Shown here piece after piece: positions 55,401 through 63,939 of a stretch of 64,000 nucleotides of DNA. Position 1 is the first letter of the stretch, and each line of letters begins with the position of its first letter. Below the pieces are notes generated by a model that was given only the letters and a program-made list of their open reading frames with translations, was not told the origin of the DNA and ran no database searches. The stretch is from Halomonas sp. TA22 (lineage in GTDB: Bacteria; Pseudomonadota; Gammaproteobacteria; Pseudomonadales; Halomonadaceae): positions 3,668,498 to 3,732,497 of the forward strand of contig NZ_CP053108.1 in NCBI RefSeq assembly GCF_013009075.1, written 5' to 3'. The translations under genes were made by a program, and so were the position numbers.

Positions 55401-55536
55401 CTTCACGCTGCTCGTGGTACCGGTAGCCTACGATCTGCTGGCACGTCATACCGGCTCGCCCGGCGACGTGCAACGTCGCTTGCAACAGGAGACGGACGAT
55501 CACCATAACGAGGTACCACTGACCAAGCAGAACTAA
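52405..55536 (+). CDS. RND efflux permease (HAE1 type)
   Basis: Inner-membrane proton-driven exporter of 1043 residues with the standard two-fold layout: TM1, large porter loop, TM2-7, second loop, TM8-12. Start MRLSDISIQRPVLATVL, the proton-relay aspartates IVDDAIVVLENINRRMHE in TM4, QGDIGRLFSEFALTLAAAV, and AAKNGILIVEFANQLRDQG in the second half are all HAE1 hallmarks. It exports drugs or small hydrophobic compounds, and the substrate cannot be inferred. It is coupled to the upstream adaptor gene. Confidence 0.95.
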   Translation: MRLSDISIQRPVLATVLTLLIVAFGFLALERLPLQEYPAIDPPVVSIDTRYPGASASVVETRITQVLEDRIAGIEGIELITSNSEDGRSRIEIEFGLQMDIDAAANDVRDRISGALRNLPDEADPPEVQKADSSEDVILWLSLSGEEYSIPELTDYANRYLVDRISVQPGVARVRVGGGRDYAMRIWIDRNVLAARGLTVGDVENALRAENVESPAGSIESVERQFIVRLPRSFNEPDDFRSLALTRGEDGHVVRLGEVARVEIGSVDDRSIFRANGIPMVGLGIMKQSTANVLEVSQGVTAEMERLQNILPDGMELTLNYDSSLFVAGAIEQVVMTLFIAMGLVVVVIFVFLGNLRTTLVPAVTVPIAVIGSFIALAVLGFSINLLTLLALVLAIGLIVDDAIVVLENINRRMHEYGETPLVAAFRGTRQIAFAVIATTLVLIAVFVPLSFMQGDIGRLFSEFALTLAAAVAISSLLALTLTPMMASKILRADMHESRMAHAVQKVLDVSQRGYRAVLLKALKLRLLVVALFVATLAFTAWIASTLPNEYTPQEDRGNFMIMVNGPEGATYDYILDYMDEIETRLEPMVASGELERVVVRAPRGFGNIENFNNGFAIINLADWSERRSAWEIMADVRGQLAGLPGVTAVPVMRQGFGQRVAKPVQFVLGGGTYEELAHWRDMMFAHIRDHNPNLTGVDSNYQETQPQLRVEINYQRAADLGVTLSEIGRTLETLLGGRNVTTYVDDGEEYDVIIEGDRSSQRSARALDNIQVRSSRSGELIPLASLITLSDYAGPSTLNRFNRIRSITIEANLADGYPLGEALEYLEQNAAEILPPEAQTDLAGSSRDYMEASGATTYLLLLGALVVFLVLAAQFESFVHPFVIMLTVPLAMSGAMLGLYLTGQTLNIYSQVGLVMLIGLAAKNGILIVEFANQLRDQGVAFHDALVESSVTRLRPIIMTAVTTMAGAIPLIISSGAGAETRLVLGTVIFCGVAAATLFTLLVVPVAYDLLARHTGSPGDVQRRLQQETDDHHNEVPLTKQN

Positions 55537-55571
55537 GCATGCGTTAATGCGGGCTACCCGCCTAGGCGAGC

Positions 55572-56006
55572 CTAGCAGTCATTCAACCGCCGACCTTCGA
55601 TGAGCGTCGTCATGGTAATGTCGCCCATTGGGGTCGCAGTCTGTATGCGTGTGGTGCCTTCATAGCGATCCTGCTGGAAGCGCATCTCGCCCATGATCAT
55701 GAGTTCGCCCTCGTCGCTCTGGCACGACATGACATATGTCATCTCATCGGCGCCAGCCTCCCGCTCGAGGAACTCGCATCCCTGTTCATGCTCCAGCCTG
55801 TCTGAGTGGGCATCGTGGATCGCCTCGGCAGTGAGGCAGGCAGTGTGGGTCCCAGTCCACTCGGGCACCGGAAAATCACCTATCACCGTCGCGATGCTGG
55901 TGAACTCCCACTCACCGGGTGCGAGATTGGGCGTGTCAGCCAGCGCCGCGATTGGCCAAAGCACTATCGTCGCCACTACCACTACTGTCAGACGTCGTTG
56001 CAACAT
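55572..56006 (-). CDS. DUF3617-like secreted protein
   Basis: A 144-residue periplasmic protein with a signal peptide (1-23, ending ALA), then LAPGEWEFTSIATV and four cysteines (C57, C77, C95 region and the C-terminal Cys), and repeated beta-strand-like segments (GEMRFQQDRYEGTTRIQT). The start W-E-F/W-T pattern and length fit DUF3617 proteins, whose function is unknown. It is convergent with the RND operon. Confidence 0.75.
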   Translation of the reverse strand: MLQRRLTVVVVATIVLWPIAALADTPNLAPGEWEFTSIATVIGDFPVPEWTGTHTACLTAEAIHDAHSDRLEHEQGCEFLEREAGADEMTYVMSCQSDEGELMIMGEMRFQQDRYEGTTRIQTATPMGDITMTTLIEGRRLNDC

Positions 56007-56071
56007 CGGTCACGTTCCAGTCACGATTCGCTATCGACAAGCTGATCGTAACGTCTCATGCAGCGGCTTCG

Positions 56072-57469
56072 CTACTCGGCATCGAGGAGTTGCACCTTGT
56101 ACTTGCCCTGCGCACGCTCGAGATAGTCAACGAGCTTCTGCAGGGGCAACGCGCCGGGCAATGGATAGCGCGCGGCCACCTTGCGCTTGAGCTCAGTGTG
56201 GTAACGACCCAGAGAACCGAAATCGCGGGGGTGCAGATCCTCTCTCACCCCAATGAACTGTCCGCGTTTGCTGGCGCGCGCCAGAACCCCCTTCCAGCGC
56301 TCGATCGGTGGGAATCCCACCGCCTCGACACCGTTGTTGAACAGCATCAGATTGACCTCATCGTACGGCTCGCTACTGTCGAGATAATGCTCGATGGCCT
56401 TGGCCGAGGGCTCCATATTGAACTTCATCCAGAAAGGTACCGAGCCGGTGCGCAGCGCCCAGTAGGGCTCGAGCATGATGAACGACTCCACCAGCAAGCG
56501 GTTGGACTTCATGCCACGCTCGCGGTACCAGTCGCGATAAAAATCGGCCACCAGCGGGCTCAGGTCATCCGGTTCGGTAAAGAGCAGCCGCTTCACCTTG
56601 TACCCCTGTTGGGCAGCGAAACGCAGGATATCGTCGCGCAGCGCCGGTTCGAAGCCCCATTCCGCCTCCGGGCTCTCTCCGTCGGGCTCCGGCGAATCCC
56701 AGCGACGCACCGGCGAGTCGTAGCGCTCGAGATACTCTTCGACGCGTTCACTACCCTGATAAAATTCCTCTTCGGTCGCCCCACCCAATGCACCATGCTG
56801 AAAGAAGTGGCGCTCACCGAGCCGTTTCGTCGGCCATTTACGCTGACATTCGACGACGATGATGGTACCGCCGGGCTCGAGATGAGTTTTCAGGAAGTGT
56901 TCGTAGGCCTTGCCCAGCACCAGGCGCTTGACCCTGAAATAATCCATGTACTCCACCATCAAGCGGTCCTGATTGGCGTCGTGCATATGGTGAAGCTGCA
57001 ACTCGGGATTGGCCTCAAGCAGCCTGGGACCATACTTCTTGCCGAACTCCAGTGCCCCCTTAGGGTCGTCGTTGTCCCCGCCTAGATGGCGAACGGGAAG
57101 GAAGAAGGTTTGTGGCAGCCAAGGGATATCGAAGGCTGCCGCGAGATGCGTCATAGCACCACTCGCGGAACCGATCATCACCGCCTGATGACGGCGCTTG
57201 GGATAGCGCGCCGTCACCCACTCGGCGATTCGCTCGGCATTGATCTGGTCGAGCTTGGGTGCGGCATGGCCCTCCATGGCACCGCCTAGCGCAAAGACCT
57301 GTTCACGAGCGGATTGTGGCAGCTTGTTTACGGCCGGCACCAGTGATCCCAACAGCGGCGTCTTGCCAAGTGCGGGGTAATCCTTGCCATTGAGAAAGTT
57401 CGAGGTGGCACGCAGCATGCCAGTGGCGGAGTCGAAGTCGGCGATATAGGACGGAGCACTAGGTCGCAT
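56072..57469 (-). CDS. unknown 465-residue protein
   Basis: Unrecognised cytosolic protein. Around residue 100 it has a Rossmann-like strand-turn-helix, QAVMIGSASGAMTHLAAAF. Further on are GGTIIVVECQRKWPTKRLGERHFFQHGALGG and WGFEPALRDDILRFAAQQGYKVKRLLF, resembling a hydrolase or methyltransferase-like alpha/beta fold, but no catalytic set is clear. ATG at 57469 follows AGGAGGATTCC. It lies 43 bases downstream of an SDR gene on the same strand and is probably co-transcribed, which hints at lipid or isoprenoid metabolism without proving it. Confidence 0.72.
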   Translation of the reverse strand: MRPSAPSYIADFDSATGMLRATSNFLNGKDYPALGKTPLLGSLVPAVNKLPQSAREQVFALGGAMEGHAAPKLDQINAERIAEWVTARYPKRRHQAVMIGSASGAMTHLAAAFDIPWLPQTFFLPVRHLGGDNDDPKGALEFGKKYGPRLLEANPELQLHHMHDANQDRLMVEYMDYFRVKRLVLGKAYEHFLKTHLEPGGTIIVVECQRKWPTKRLGERHFFQHGALGGATEEEFYQGSERVEEYLERYDSPVRRWDSPEPDGESPEAEWGFEPALRDDILRFAAQQGYKVKRLLFTEPDDLSPLVADFYRDWYRERGMKSNRLLVESFIMLEPYWALRTGSVPFWMKFNMEPSAKAIEHYLDSSEPYDEVNLMLFNNGVEAVGFPPIERWKGVLARASKRGQFIGVREDLHPRDFGSLGRYHTELKRKVAARYPLPGALPLQKLVDYLERAQGKYKVQLLDAE

Positions 57470-57512
57470 GGAATCCTCCTGAAGACGGTGGGAAAGAGCA
57501 GTAGGCGATCTT

Positions 57513-58505
57513 TTAGGCATGCCGCTTGCGGCAAGCGTAGAAGACCAGCGGTACCGCAACGGCTATCGCGGCCAGGGCGAGCCCCTTTCCCACGCTGCCA
57601 TTCTGAGCGCCATGCTCGCGTTCGAGCCAACCGCCACGCACGGCATCGTAATAGGGTTGCGTTTCGAACAAATTGCCGGCATTCGCTTCGATGGGCAGGC
57701 CTTCGGCAAAGTGATCCTTGCTTACCTTCTGCTGCATCATCTTCTCGCCAAGCGCCGGCATCAACGTGCGCAGTAGTGCCATCATGCGGCCGGCGTTGCC
57801 GACGAAAACCTCACGGCAGGGGTGAGTTGCATTGCGCACGATAGTGGCAGCGACCTGCTCGGGAGGGTATACCGGCGTCATTGCCTTGACCGGCTTGCCG
57901 GTGTAGTTGGCGGCCTTCTGGAATAACGGCGTGTCGATGGAGGCCGGGAGAATGGTCGATACGGTAATGCCCGGCGCATCGGCAAGCTCCATCCGCAGGC
58001 ACTCGGAGAGGCCCCGTATTCCCCACTTGGAGGTGACATAAGCGCTGGTAAAGGGCTGTCCCGAATGAGCCACCATGGAAGAGACATTGATCAAGCGTCC
58101 GGACCCTTGCTCGCGAAACTGCCGAATGGCAGCACGTGAGCCGTTGACGCAACCGATCAGATTGGTTCGCAGTACTTGCTCGAACGCCTCGCGTGGCGTC
58201 TCCTCCAGTCGCCCGAACAGCGTGACCGCTGCATTGTTCACCCATGCGTCGATATGATCATAGGCCTCGACGGCGGCACTGCTCAGATGCTCCACCTGAT
58301 CGGCATCGCCCATATCGGTAGGGATGACGATACCCCGCCCTCCCAAGCGCTCACACTCCCGAAGCGTCTCCTTCAAGGAAGCCTCTCCCCGGGCGGCTAG
58401 CACCAGTGTGGCGCCAGCATGCGCAAAGGCATGCGCGGTAGCACGTCCAATACCGCTCGAGGCACCGGTGATAACGACTACCATGTCACGCAGCTTGATT
58501 GTCAT
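57513..58505 (-). CDS. short-chain dehydrogenase with C-terminal membrane anchor
   Basis: SDR of 330 residues. The nucleotide motif is VVITGASSGIGRATA, then NNAAV, catalytic Ser in INVSSMVAHSG and the YVTSK pair. After the 250-residue core a C-terminal extension ends in one hydrophobic helix (LALAAIAVAVPLVFYA) with a basic tail, so the enzyme is probably held at the inner membrane. Substrate unknown. ATG at 58505 follows GGAG. Confidence 0.88.
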   Translation of the reverse strand: MTIKLRDMVVVITGASSGIGRATAHAFAHAGATLVLAARGEASLKETLRECERLGGRGIVIPTDMGDADQVEHLSSAAVEAYDHIDAWVNNAAVTLFGRLEETPREAFEQVLRTNLIGCVNGSRAAIRQFREQGSGRLINVSSMVAHSGQPFTSAYVTSKWGIRGLSECLRMELADAPGITVSTILPASIDTPLFQKAANYTGKPVKAMTPVYPPEQVAATIVRNATHPCREVFVGNAGRMMALLRTLMPALGEKMMQQKVSKDHFAEGLPIEANAGNLFETQPYYDAVRGGWLEREHGAQNGSVGKGLALAAIAVAVPLVFYACRKRHA

Positions 58506-58733
58506 GAATAGCAACTCCCTGTTGAATTACCGGACTGTCAGGTATCCTGCCCGCTAGGTAGAGATAGACCGTCCCAAGCGGAATAGCGCTCTGGTAGCGC
58601 CACGATGGTCACTACCGTCATAAGGCAGGCACCTCAGTGAACCTACTACTAGGTGTAGTAAAACGCCGACAGGTGTCAATGCATCAATAATTGCGCTAGG
58701 CGATCTGAAGAGGAGGCGAATGAAAGACATAAA
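58506..58733. other. gene-free stretch
   Basis: Between the SDR start and the terminator at 58734 no open frame with protein character is visible. It must hold the SDR promoter; no operator could be named. The following 300 bases to the nhaD relic (58760-59066) also show nothing I can support. Confidence 0.5.
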
Positions 58734-58759
58734 AAAGCCCGGCCATAAGGCCGGGCTTT
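58734..58759. terminator. bidirectional hairpin terminator
   Basis: AAAGCCCGGCC-ATAA-GGCCGGGCTTT is a perfect 11-bp stem flanked by A/T runs on both sides. No intact gene ends beside it now, so it may be left from a lost gene next to the nhaD relic. Confidence 0.75.
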
Positions 58760-59066
58760 AATCGTTGCATCCCTATCATGCTCTCCACGAACATCCTGTT
58801 CGTGCATCCTTGATACATCGAGCCTTCCATGCTCGGTCTTCCCTGATGAGCGCTCCTTGCTCTACCCAGGCAGAGTGACAGCTTAAGCTGATCAGCGAGC
58901 TAACCCAGGTTATGCGATTTCGTAAGAGATTACCGACAGCTTCAACATTTTGCTGACCGTTCCCCTTCAAAGCCATGATATATCTGCATGACACATGCCT
59001 ACGGCTCGCTGTCCCTCCTCGCCACCATGCTATATTCGCATCAGCTTTCTTCTCCCCTCCATCAGG

Positions 59067-59693
59067 ATGCTTTGCCATGCCCTACTGCACCTCCCCCCGT
59101 ACTGGGCATGATGACAGGCCTTGGGTATCTGCAGTTCTTCGGCTACTACCGTCAGCCTACCGCGCTCGCTGGAGCGCAAGCGCATCCGCTACACGCAGCG
59201 CGGCGATGAGCGCAAGCTAAAGCAGTTGGGCAGCGTGGTCCCCTTCGACGTGTTCAATCGTGTGGCGCGGGCCGAGTGGGATACCCTGCTGTTCTTCTAC
59301 GGGGTAGTGATGTGCGTGGGCGGCCTTGGCTTCATGGGCTACCTAGGCCTGCTTTCCGATGCACTCTATGCCGGCTGGGATGCCACCTGGGCCAATATCG
59401 CCCTGGGGGTGGTCTCCGCCGTGGTCGACAACATTCCGGTGATGTTCGCGGTACTGACCATGCAGCCGGAGATGTCGCATGGCCACTGGCTACTGATCAC
59501 CCTGACCGCTGGAGTCGGCGGCAGCCTGCTCTCCATCGGTTCGGCGGCCGGCGTGGCGCTGATGGGCCAGGCCCGCGGCAACTATACCTTCATGGGCCAC
59601 CTGCGCTGGGCACCCGTCATTGCCCTTGGCTATATCGCAAGCGTCGCGATGCACCTGTGGCTCAATGCAGAGAGCTTCCTGATCTACCACTAA
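59067..59693 (+). pseudogene. nhaD: NhaD-type Na+/H+ antiporter, truncated and frameshifted
   Basis: Only the C-terminal part of an NhaD antiporter (about 480 residues when complete) is present. From 59067 MLCHALLHLPP runs into a C-run at 59093-59099, where one base is missing. The next frame gives VLGMMTGLGYLQFFGYY. A second shift near 59165 leads to RDERKLKQLG-like sequence and a clean C-terminal stretch: FDVFNRVARAEWDTLLFFYG, GVVSAVVDNIPVMFAVL, GVGGSLLSIGSAAGVALMGQ. Roughly 250-300 N-terminal residues are missing. Two frameshifts and truncation make it a relic. In Halomonas NhaD serves sodium/lithium export. Confidence 0.8.
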
Positions 59694-59806
59694 ACGCAAG
59701 TCAGATATCCAACACGCCTGACCCATGCCGGGCGCGTTGATTTCAGGCAGGGCTTGAAAACGAAAAGGGGAACCAAGCGATTGCTTGATTCCCCTTCGAT
59801 ATTCTG

Positions 59807-59894
59807 TGGCGGAGAGGGAGGGATTCGAACCCTCGAAGCCTTTCGACTTACACACTTTCCAGGCGTGCTCCTTCGACCACTCGGACACCTCTCC
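59807..59894 (-). tRNA. tRNA-Ser (anticodon GGA)
   Basis: An 88-base cloverleaf on the minus strand: acceptor GGAGAGG/CCTCTCC, D-arm, anticodon loop CTGGAAA (anticodon GGA, codon UCC), a long class II variable arm and the TTCGAATCC T-loop, discriminator G and encoded CCA. Confidence 0.95.
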
Positions 59895-60019
59895 GCATTG
59901 TCATCCCATCAGGTAGCGCTACTTATGTCGAGATCGCTGGCTGACGGAACGGCGCATACTGTAACGAGCTAAGCCCGCGTTTGCAAGCCGTTTCTCGGCG
60001 CCGGATCGAGATCGCAACG

Positions 60020-60523
60020 TCACTGACCAGGCAAAATGACGTAATCACCGCACGCTTCCATGCAGTGCGTTTCATCGCAATAGAGATGCTGCACCAAGGT
60101 GATACGCCCCTTGCCGCGTTCGTCGAGACGCTGTGCGAGCGTGGGAGCCGAATATTCGTCCAGTGGCCGGCAGACAAACCGATAGTCGCCACGCACCGGC
60201 GCGCGGAAGCGCTGGCTGGCCTCGGCAATGACCACATCCTGGTTGCGTCCTAGACTGCGCAGCCACAGGGTAGCCCAGCACCAGCCGATCAGCGCGCTCT
60301 GGGAGGCAAGGGCACCGCCGAAGCCGGTACCCTTGTCGTTGAGACTGGCCTCGAGTGAGAGCTGCCAGGTCAGAATACCGCCCTCCCAGCGCATGGCGGA
60401 GATACCCAGGTGCTCGACCTGTGGAATCGCCTGTTCGAGCCAGCGTTGGAACGCGACGAGATCGTCGATACTGCCTCTCTCAGGCAGGGGCAGGCGCGGA
60501 TAGTGCTCTCCTGTCTGGCGCAT
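60020..60523 (-). CDS. hotdog-fold thioesterase-like protein (YiiD C-terminal type)
   Basis: A 167-residue protein resembling the thioesterase-like C-terminal domain of YiiD. Residues 30-110 carry an amphipathic beta sheet with LNDKGTGFGGALASQSALIGWCW, the helical segment of a hotdog fold with the Gly-rich turn, and later FRAPVRGDYRFVCR. ATG at 60523 is 5 bases past the nitroreductase stop, so they are co-transcribed. It lacks the N-acetyltransferase half of YiiD. Substrate unknown. Confidence 0.78.
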   Translation of the reverse strand: MRQTGEHYPRLPLPERGSIDDLVAFQRWLEQAIPQVEHLGISAMRWEGGILTWQLSLEASLNDKGTGFGGALASQSALIGWCWATLWLRSLGRNQDVVIAEASQRFRAPVRGDYRFVCRPLDEYSAPTLAQRLDERGKGRITLVQHLYCDETHCMEACGDYVILPGQ

Positions 60524-60527
60524 CGGA

Positions 60528-61088
60528 TCAGTTCCAGCGTTCGAGGTAGTCGGCAGGATCGCGCTCGGGCAGTGGCTTGTGACGCCCGCCCGGCTGCCCG
60601 AGGTAGACAAAACCGACGATCTCGTCGTGTTCGTCAAGGCCAAGTCCCTTGCGCACCGTGTCGTTGAAGGCGTAGCGACCACTTCGCCACATGGCGCCCA
60701 ACTCCTGGGCATAGGCCGCCAGGAGGATGGAGTGGGCAGCACAGCCAGCCGAGATGATCTGCTCGACCGGCGGTACCTTGGGGAGCTCCGGCGTGACGCG
60801 GGCAATCACGGCAATCACCATGGGGGCGCGAAATGGCTTCTTGCGCGCCGCATCAAGGTTGTCGTCACCGATATAGGGGTCGTCACGGTAGTCGGCTTCG
60901 GCAAAGAGCTCGCCGAGACGGGAAAGCCCCTCGCCGGAAAACTCGATGAAGCGCCACGGCGTCAGCTCCTTGTGATCGGGCGCCCGCAGCGCTGCGCGAT
61001 AGAGCGTATCGAGCTGTGCAACGGAAGGCGCCGGCCCTATCAGCTTTCCCATGGAACTGCGTTCGTGCAGCAACGTTAAGGCGTCCAT
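60528..61088 (-). CDS. nitroreductase-family protein (YdjA-like)
   Basis: FMN-dependent NAD(P)H nitroreductase-fold protein of 186 residues, the compact YdjA type. The N-terminus is LLHERSSMGKLIGPAPS (RSS FMN-phosphate pattern). It has APDHKELTPWRFIEFSG, SAGCAAHSILLAAYAQELGAMWRSG and GFVYLGQPG near the end. It may reduce nitro or quinone compounds. It precedes the thioesterase-like gene on the same strand. Confidence 0.88.
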   Translation of the reverse strand: MDALTLLHERSSMGKLIGPAPSVAQLDTLYRAALRAPDHKELTPWRFIEFSGEGLSRLGELFAEADYRDDPYIGDDNLDAARKKPFRAPMVIAVIARVTPELPKVPPVEQIISAGCAAHSILLAAYAQELGAMWRSGRYAFNDTVRKGLGLDEHDEIVGFVYLGQPGGRHKPLPERDPADYLERWN

Positions 61089-61145
61089 CTGGCATCTCCT
61101 TTCAGCGCACGAGTAACGGAATGTCTCCTAGCTTACCGCGTCGGG

Positions 61146-61976
61146 TCACTGTCTCGCCAGACGCAGCGATGCCGGCGGTCGCTCGCCCGGGGTAGCGCGC
61201 CAAGGGCTGATGTCCAGCCCGCCGCGGCGCACGTAGCGCGCCATGACCAGCAAGCGCTCGGGCCGGGCGTAGGCCATCAGGTCGCAGAAGATATGCTCGA
61301 CGCAGTGTTCATGGAAATCCTGATGCTGACGATAGGAGATCAGATACTTGAGCAGCGCCTCGCGCACGAGCTTAGGACCGCAATAACGAATCATTACGCT
61401 GCCCCAGTCCGGCTGACCGGTCACAGGACAGTTCGACTTGAGCAGGTGGGAGTGCAGCGTCTCCTCGACGATCTCATCTCCCACTTTGAGCAGTGCTGGG
61501 GATGGCGTGTAGTGATTGATCTCGACGTCGAGTCCATCGACGCACTCGCCGGGCAGCCGTTGGGTGGCAAGCGCTTCGTCATCGACATCGAAAAGCTCGA
61601 CGGAGAGCGGTGTACCGGCTGCCCGTGACAGATCATGCATCAGAGTGTCGTGTACCGCCTCGCGGGAGTCGAAGCGGGTCTGGTTGAAGCTGTTGAGATA
61701 GAGCTTCCACGACTTGGACTCGATCAGGTTGGGCGATTCGGCGGGCAGGCGGAAGCGCGCCACGGCGACGATCGGCTTGCCACGGCCATCGAGCCAGGAG
61801 AGCTCGAAGGCGTGCCACTCATCGGCACCGATGAATGGCAAGGCGTCGTCACGGATGCCCAGCGGCGCGCGATTGGCAGCCCGAGCGATGGGAAACAGCA
61901 GGCTCGCATCATACTGTTCGGGATAGGCGGAATCGCGTCCCAACGGCGCATGCTCGAGTGTTTCTGGTCGTTTCAT
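61146..61976 (-). CDS. queF: NADPH-dependent 7-cyano-7-deazaguanine reductase
   Basis: Long-form QueF of 276 residues, reducing preQ0 to preQ1 in queuosine synthesis. Catalytic Cys183 is in LLKSNCPVTGQPDWGS with Asp190, and the family segments SKSWKLYLNSFNQTRF and HYTPSP are present. Its ATG overlaps the stop of the upstream ABC permease gene by one base, an unusual pairing. Confidence 0.95.
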   Translation of the reverse strand: MKRPETLEHAPLGRDSAYPEQYDASLLFPIARAANRAPLGIRDDALPFIGADEWHAFELSWLDGRGKPIVAVARFRLPAESPNLIESKSWKLYLNSFNQTRFDSREAVHDTLMHDLSRAAGTPLSVELFDVDDEALATQRLPGECVDGLDVEINHYTPSPALLKVGDEIVEETLHSHLLKSNCPVTGQPDWGSVMIRYCGPKLVREALLKYLISYRQHQDFHEHCVEHIFCDLMAYARPERLLVMARYVRRGGLDISPWRATPGERPPASLRLARQ

Positions 61977-62749
61977 CAGCTTCTAATCCCCTTGCCTCGC
62001 TCCAGCATCACCAAGGCAATGCCGAACAGCACCACGATGAAGGCCACTATCGCCGCCAGCGCCCAGCCCACCGGGATATCGGAGACGCCGAGGAAGCCAT
62101 AGCGGAACACGTTGACCATGTAGAGAATCGGATTGAGCATCGATATGCCCTGCCAGAAGTTCGGCAGCAGCGAGATCGAGTAGAACACGCCACCCAGGTA
62201 GGTCAGCGGAGTGAGCACGAAGGTCGGCACGATGGAGATGTCATCGAACTTGTTGGCCAGCAGCGCATTGATGAAACCGCCAATCGAGAACAGCGCCGCG
62301 GTAAGCACCACCACGACGATGGTCAACAGCGGGTGCGTCACGCTGATGCGGGTAAAGAACAGCGAGACGAGGGTGACAATCAGCCCCACGCCCAGCCCAC
62401 GTGCCATGCCACCGAAGATGAAGCCGGCAAGGATCACCCAGTTGGGCATCGGCGAGACCATCATTTCCTCGATGGAGCGCTGGAACTTGTTGGAGAAGAA
62501 CGACGAAGCGACATTGGAGTAGCTGTTGGTGATCACGGACATCATGATCAGTCCCGGCACGATGAAGTCCATGTAGCTGAACCCATCCATGTCGCCGATC
62601 CGCGCGCCGATCAGGTTGCCGAAGATGATGAAGTACATGGTCATGGTGATCGAGGGCGGCAGCAGCGTCTGAGGCCAGATGCGTGTGAAGCGTCGCACCT
62701 CCTTGCTCACCAGGGTCCACAGGGCGACGGCGATCTGCAACGCACTCAT
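61976..62749 (-). CDS. ABC-2 type transporter permease (YadH-like)
   Basis: Membrane protein of 257 residues with six hydrophobic helices and the ABC-2 signature region (EMMVSPMPNWVILAGFIFGGM). It is of the YadH/NodJ-like exporter type. The start at 62749 overlaps the ATPase stop by four bases (ATGA), so they form one transporter. Substrate unknown. Confidence 0.92.
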   Translation of the reverse strand: MSALQIAVALWTLVSKEVRRFTRIWPQTLLPPSITMTMYFIIFGNLIGARIGDMDGFSYMDFIVPGLIMMSVITNSYSNVASSFFSNKFQRSIEEMMVSPMPNWVILAGFIFGGMARGLGVGLIVTLVSLFFTRISVTHPLLTIVVVVLTAALFSIGGFINALLANKFDDISIVPTFVLTPLTYLGGVFYSISLLPNFWQGISMLNPILYMVNVFRYGFLGVSDIPVGWALAAIVAFIVVLFGIALVMLERGKGIRS

Positions 62750-63753
62750 GGGCGCGCCCCCTGCCGCTCGGCCCTGGCACCAGCATCGCCAAGGTCGATG
62801 CTTTCTGCCGCCCGCGCCACATCGCGATCGGCATTGGCGCCGGCAACCATCGAGACGAACATCTCCTCAAGCCGGTTGGAACGGTTGCGCATCGACACCA
62901 CCTCAAGGCCCTGCTCGGTCAGCTGTGCGAAGGCATCGTTGAGCTGCTGGCCACGCTTGACCGAAACCGCCAACTGACGACTCTCCACCCTCTCGACCTC
63001 GAACCCGGCAAGACGTGGCGCCTCGGCCACCGGTGCGGCCAGATCGAGTAGGAAGGTCTCGACGTTGAGCTCGGCCAGCAGCTCACGCACGGTGGTATTG
63101 CGCACGATCTCGCCGTGATTGATGATCGCGATATTGCGACACAGGCGTTCGGCTTCCTCGAGATAGTGGGTGGTGAGGATGATGGTGGTGCCCTCATCAC
63201 GATTGATGCGACGCATGTAGTCCCACATGCTGCGGCGCAGCTCGATATCCACCCCGGCCGTCGGCTCGTCGAGAATCAGCAGCTTGGGCCGATGCATCAG
63301 CGCCCGAGCGATCATCAGGCGGCGCTTCATGCCGCCGGAGAGCATTCGCGCGCTGCCCTTGCGCTTCTCCCACAGACCGAGGTCCTTGAGCAGACTTTCT
63401 GCGCGGGGTCTGGCGTCACGCATCGGCATGCCGTAATAGCCCGCCTGGGCGTGGATGATATCCTCGACCTTCTCGAACTGGTTGAAATTGAACTCTTGGG
63501 GAACCACGCCGAGATGATACTTGGCACGCGCGAAGTCGCGGTCGATATCGATACCGAACACCGACACAGTGCCGGCACTCTTCTGCACCAATGAGCTGAC
63601 GACGCCCAGCGTGGTGGACTTGCCGGCCCCGTTGGGGCCCAGCAAGGCGAAGAAGTCGCCCTGCGCGACGTCCAGGTTGATGCCCTTCAGAGCATGAAAA
63701 CCATTGCCGTAGACCTTGGTCAGCCCACGAATGGAGAGCGCCGGTTCGGCCAT
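62746..63753 (-). CDS. ABC transporter ATP-binding protein (YadG-like)
   Basis: ATPase of 335 residues. Walker A is LGPNGAGKST, the signature is LSGGMKRRLMIARAL and Walker B is LLILDEPTAGVD, followed by a C-terminal extension of about 90 residues that ends ARPRAERQGAR-like. It fits the YadG/DrrA group that drives ABC-2 exporters. ATG at 63753 follows GAAGGGG. It is the first gene of the ATPase-permease-queF transcript. Confidence 0.92.
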   Translation of the reverse strand: MAEPALSIRGLTKVYGNGFHALKGINLDVAQGDFFALLGPNGAGKSTTLGVVSSLVQKSAGTVSVFGIDIDRDFARAKYHLGVVPQEFNFNQFEKVEDIIHAQAGYYGMPMRDARPRAESLLKDLGLWEKRKGSARMLSGGMKRRLMIARALMHRPKLLILDEPTAGVDIELRRSMWDYMRRINRDEGTTIILTTHYLEEAERLCRNIAIINHGEIVRNTTVRELLAELNVETFLLDLAAPVAEAPRLAGFEVERVESRQLAVSVKRGQQLNDAFAQLTEQGLEVVSMRNRSNRLEEMFVSMVAGANADRDVARAAESIDLGDAGARAERQGARP

Positions 63754-63866
63754 CGAATACCCCTTCGGCAAAGAAAATTAGGACACTAAAGATGCGGGCG
63801 ATCATCGAAAAAACAATCCCTTGTCACGCTATCTGGGCAGAACATGATCAGGGAGAGGGGCGAGAT

Positions 63867-63890
63867 GAATTCTGGAGCGAGAAACGAGAT
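63867..63890. repeat. decayed copy of a tRNA-Gly 3' end
   Basis: These 24 bases match the 3' portion of the tRNA-Gly gene at 63934-63957 with two mismatches (22 of 24), in the same orientation. The rest of the tRNA is absent. Confidence 0.6.
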
Positions 63891-63939
63891 ACGGCCGGGC
63901 TGGCGCTCCAGCTCGCGACCTGTCTTGTCGAGCGAATTT

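Noticed and set aside
55549..55561. GCGGG-CTA-CCCGC hairpin after the RND operon
   Set aside because: Five-base stem with no T run; too weak to call a terminator.
55919..57085. 388-residue plus-strand open frame
   Set aside because: Antisense to the 465-residue protein and DUF3617-like gene; no domain visible, and the minus-strand genes have good ribosome binding sites.
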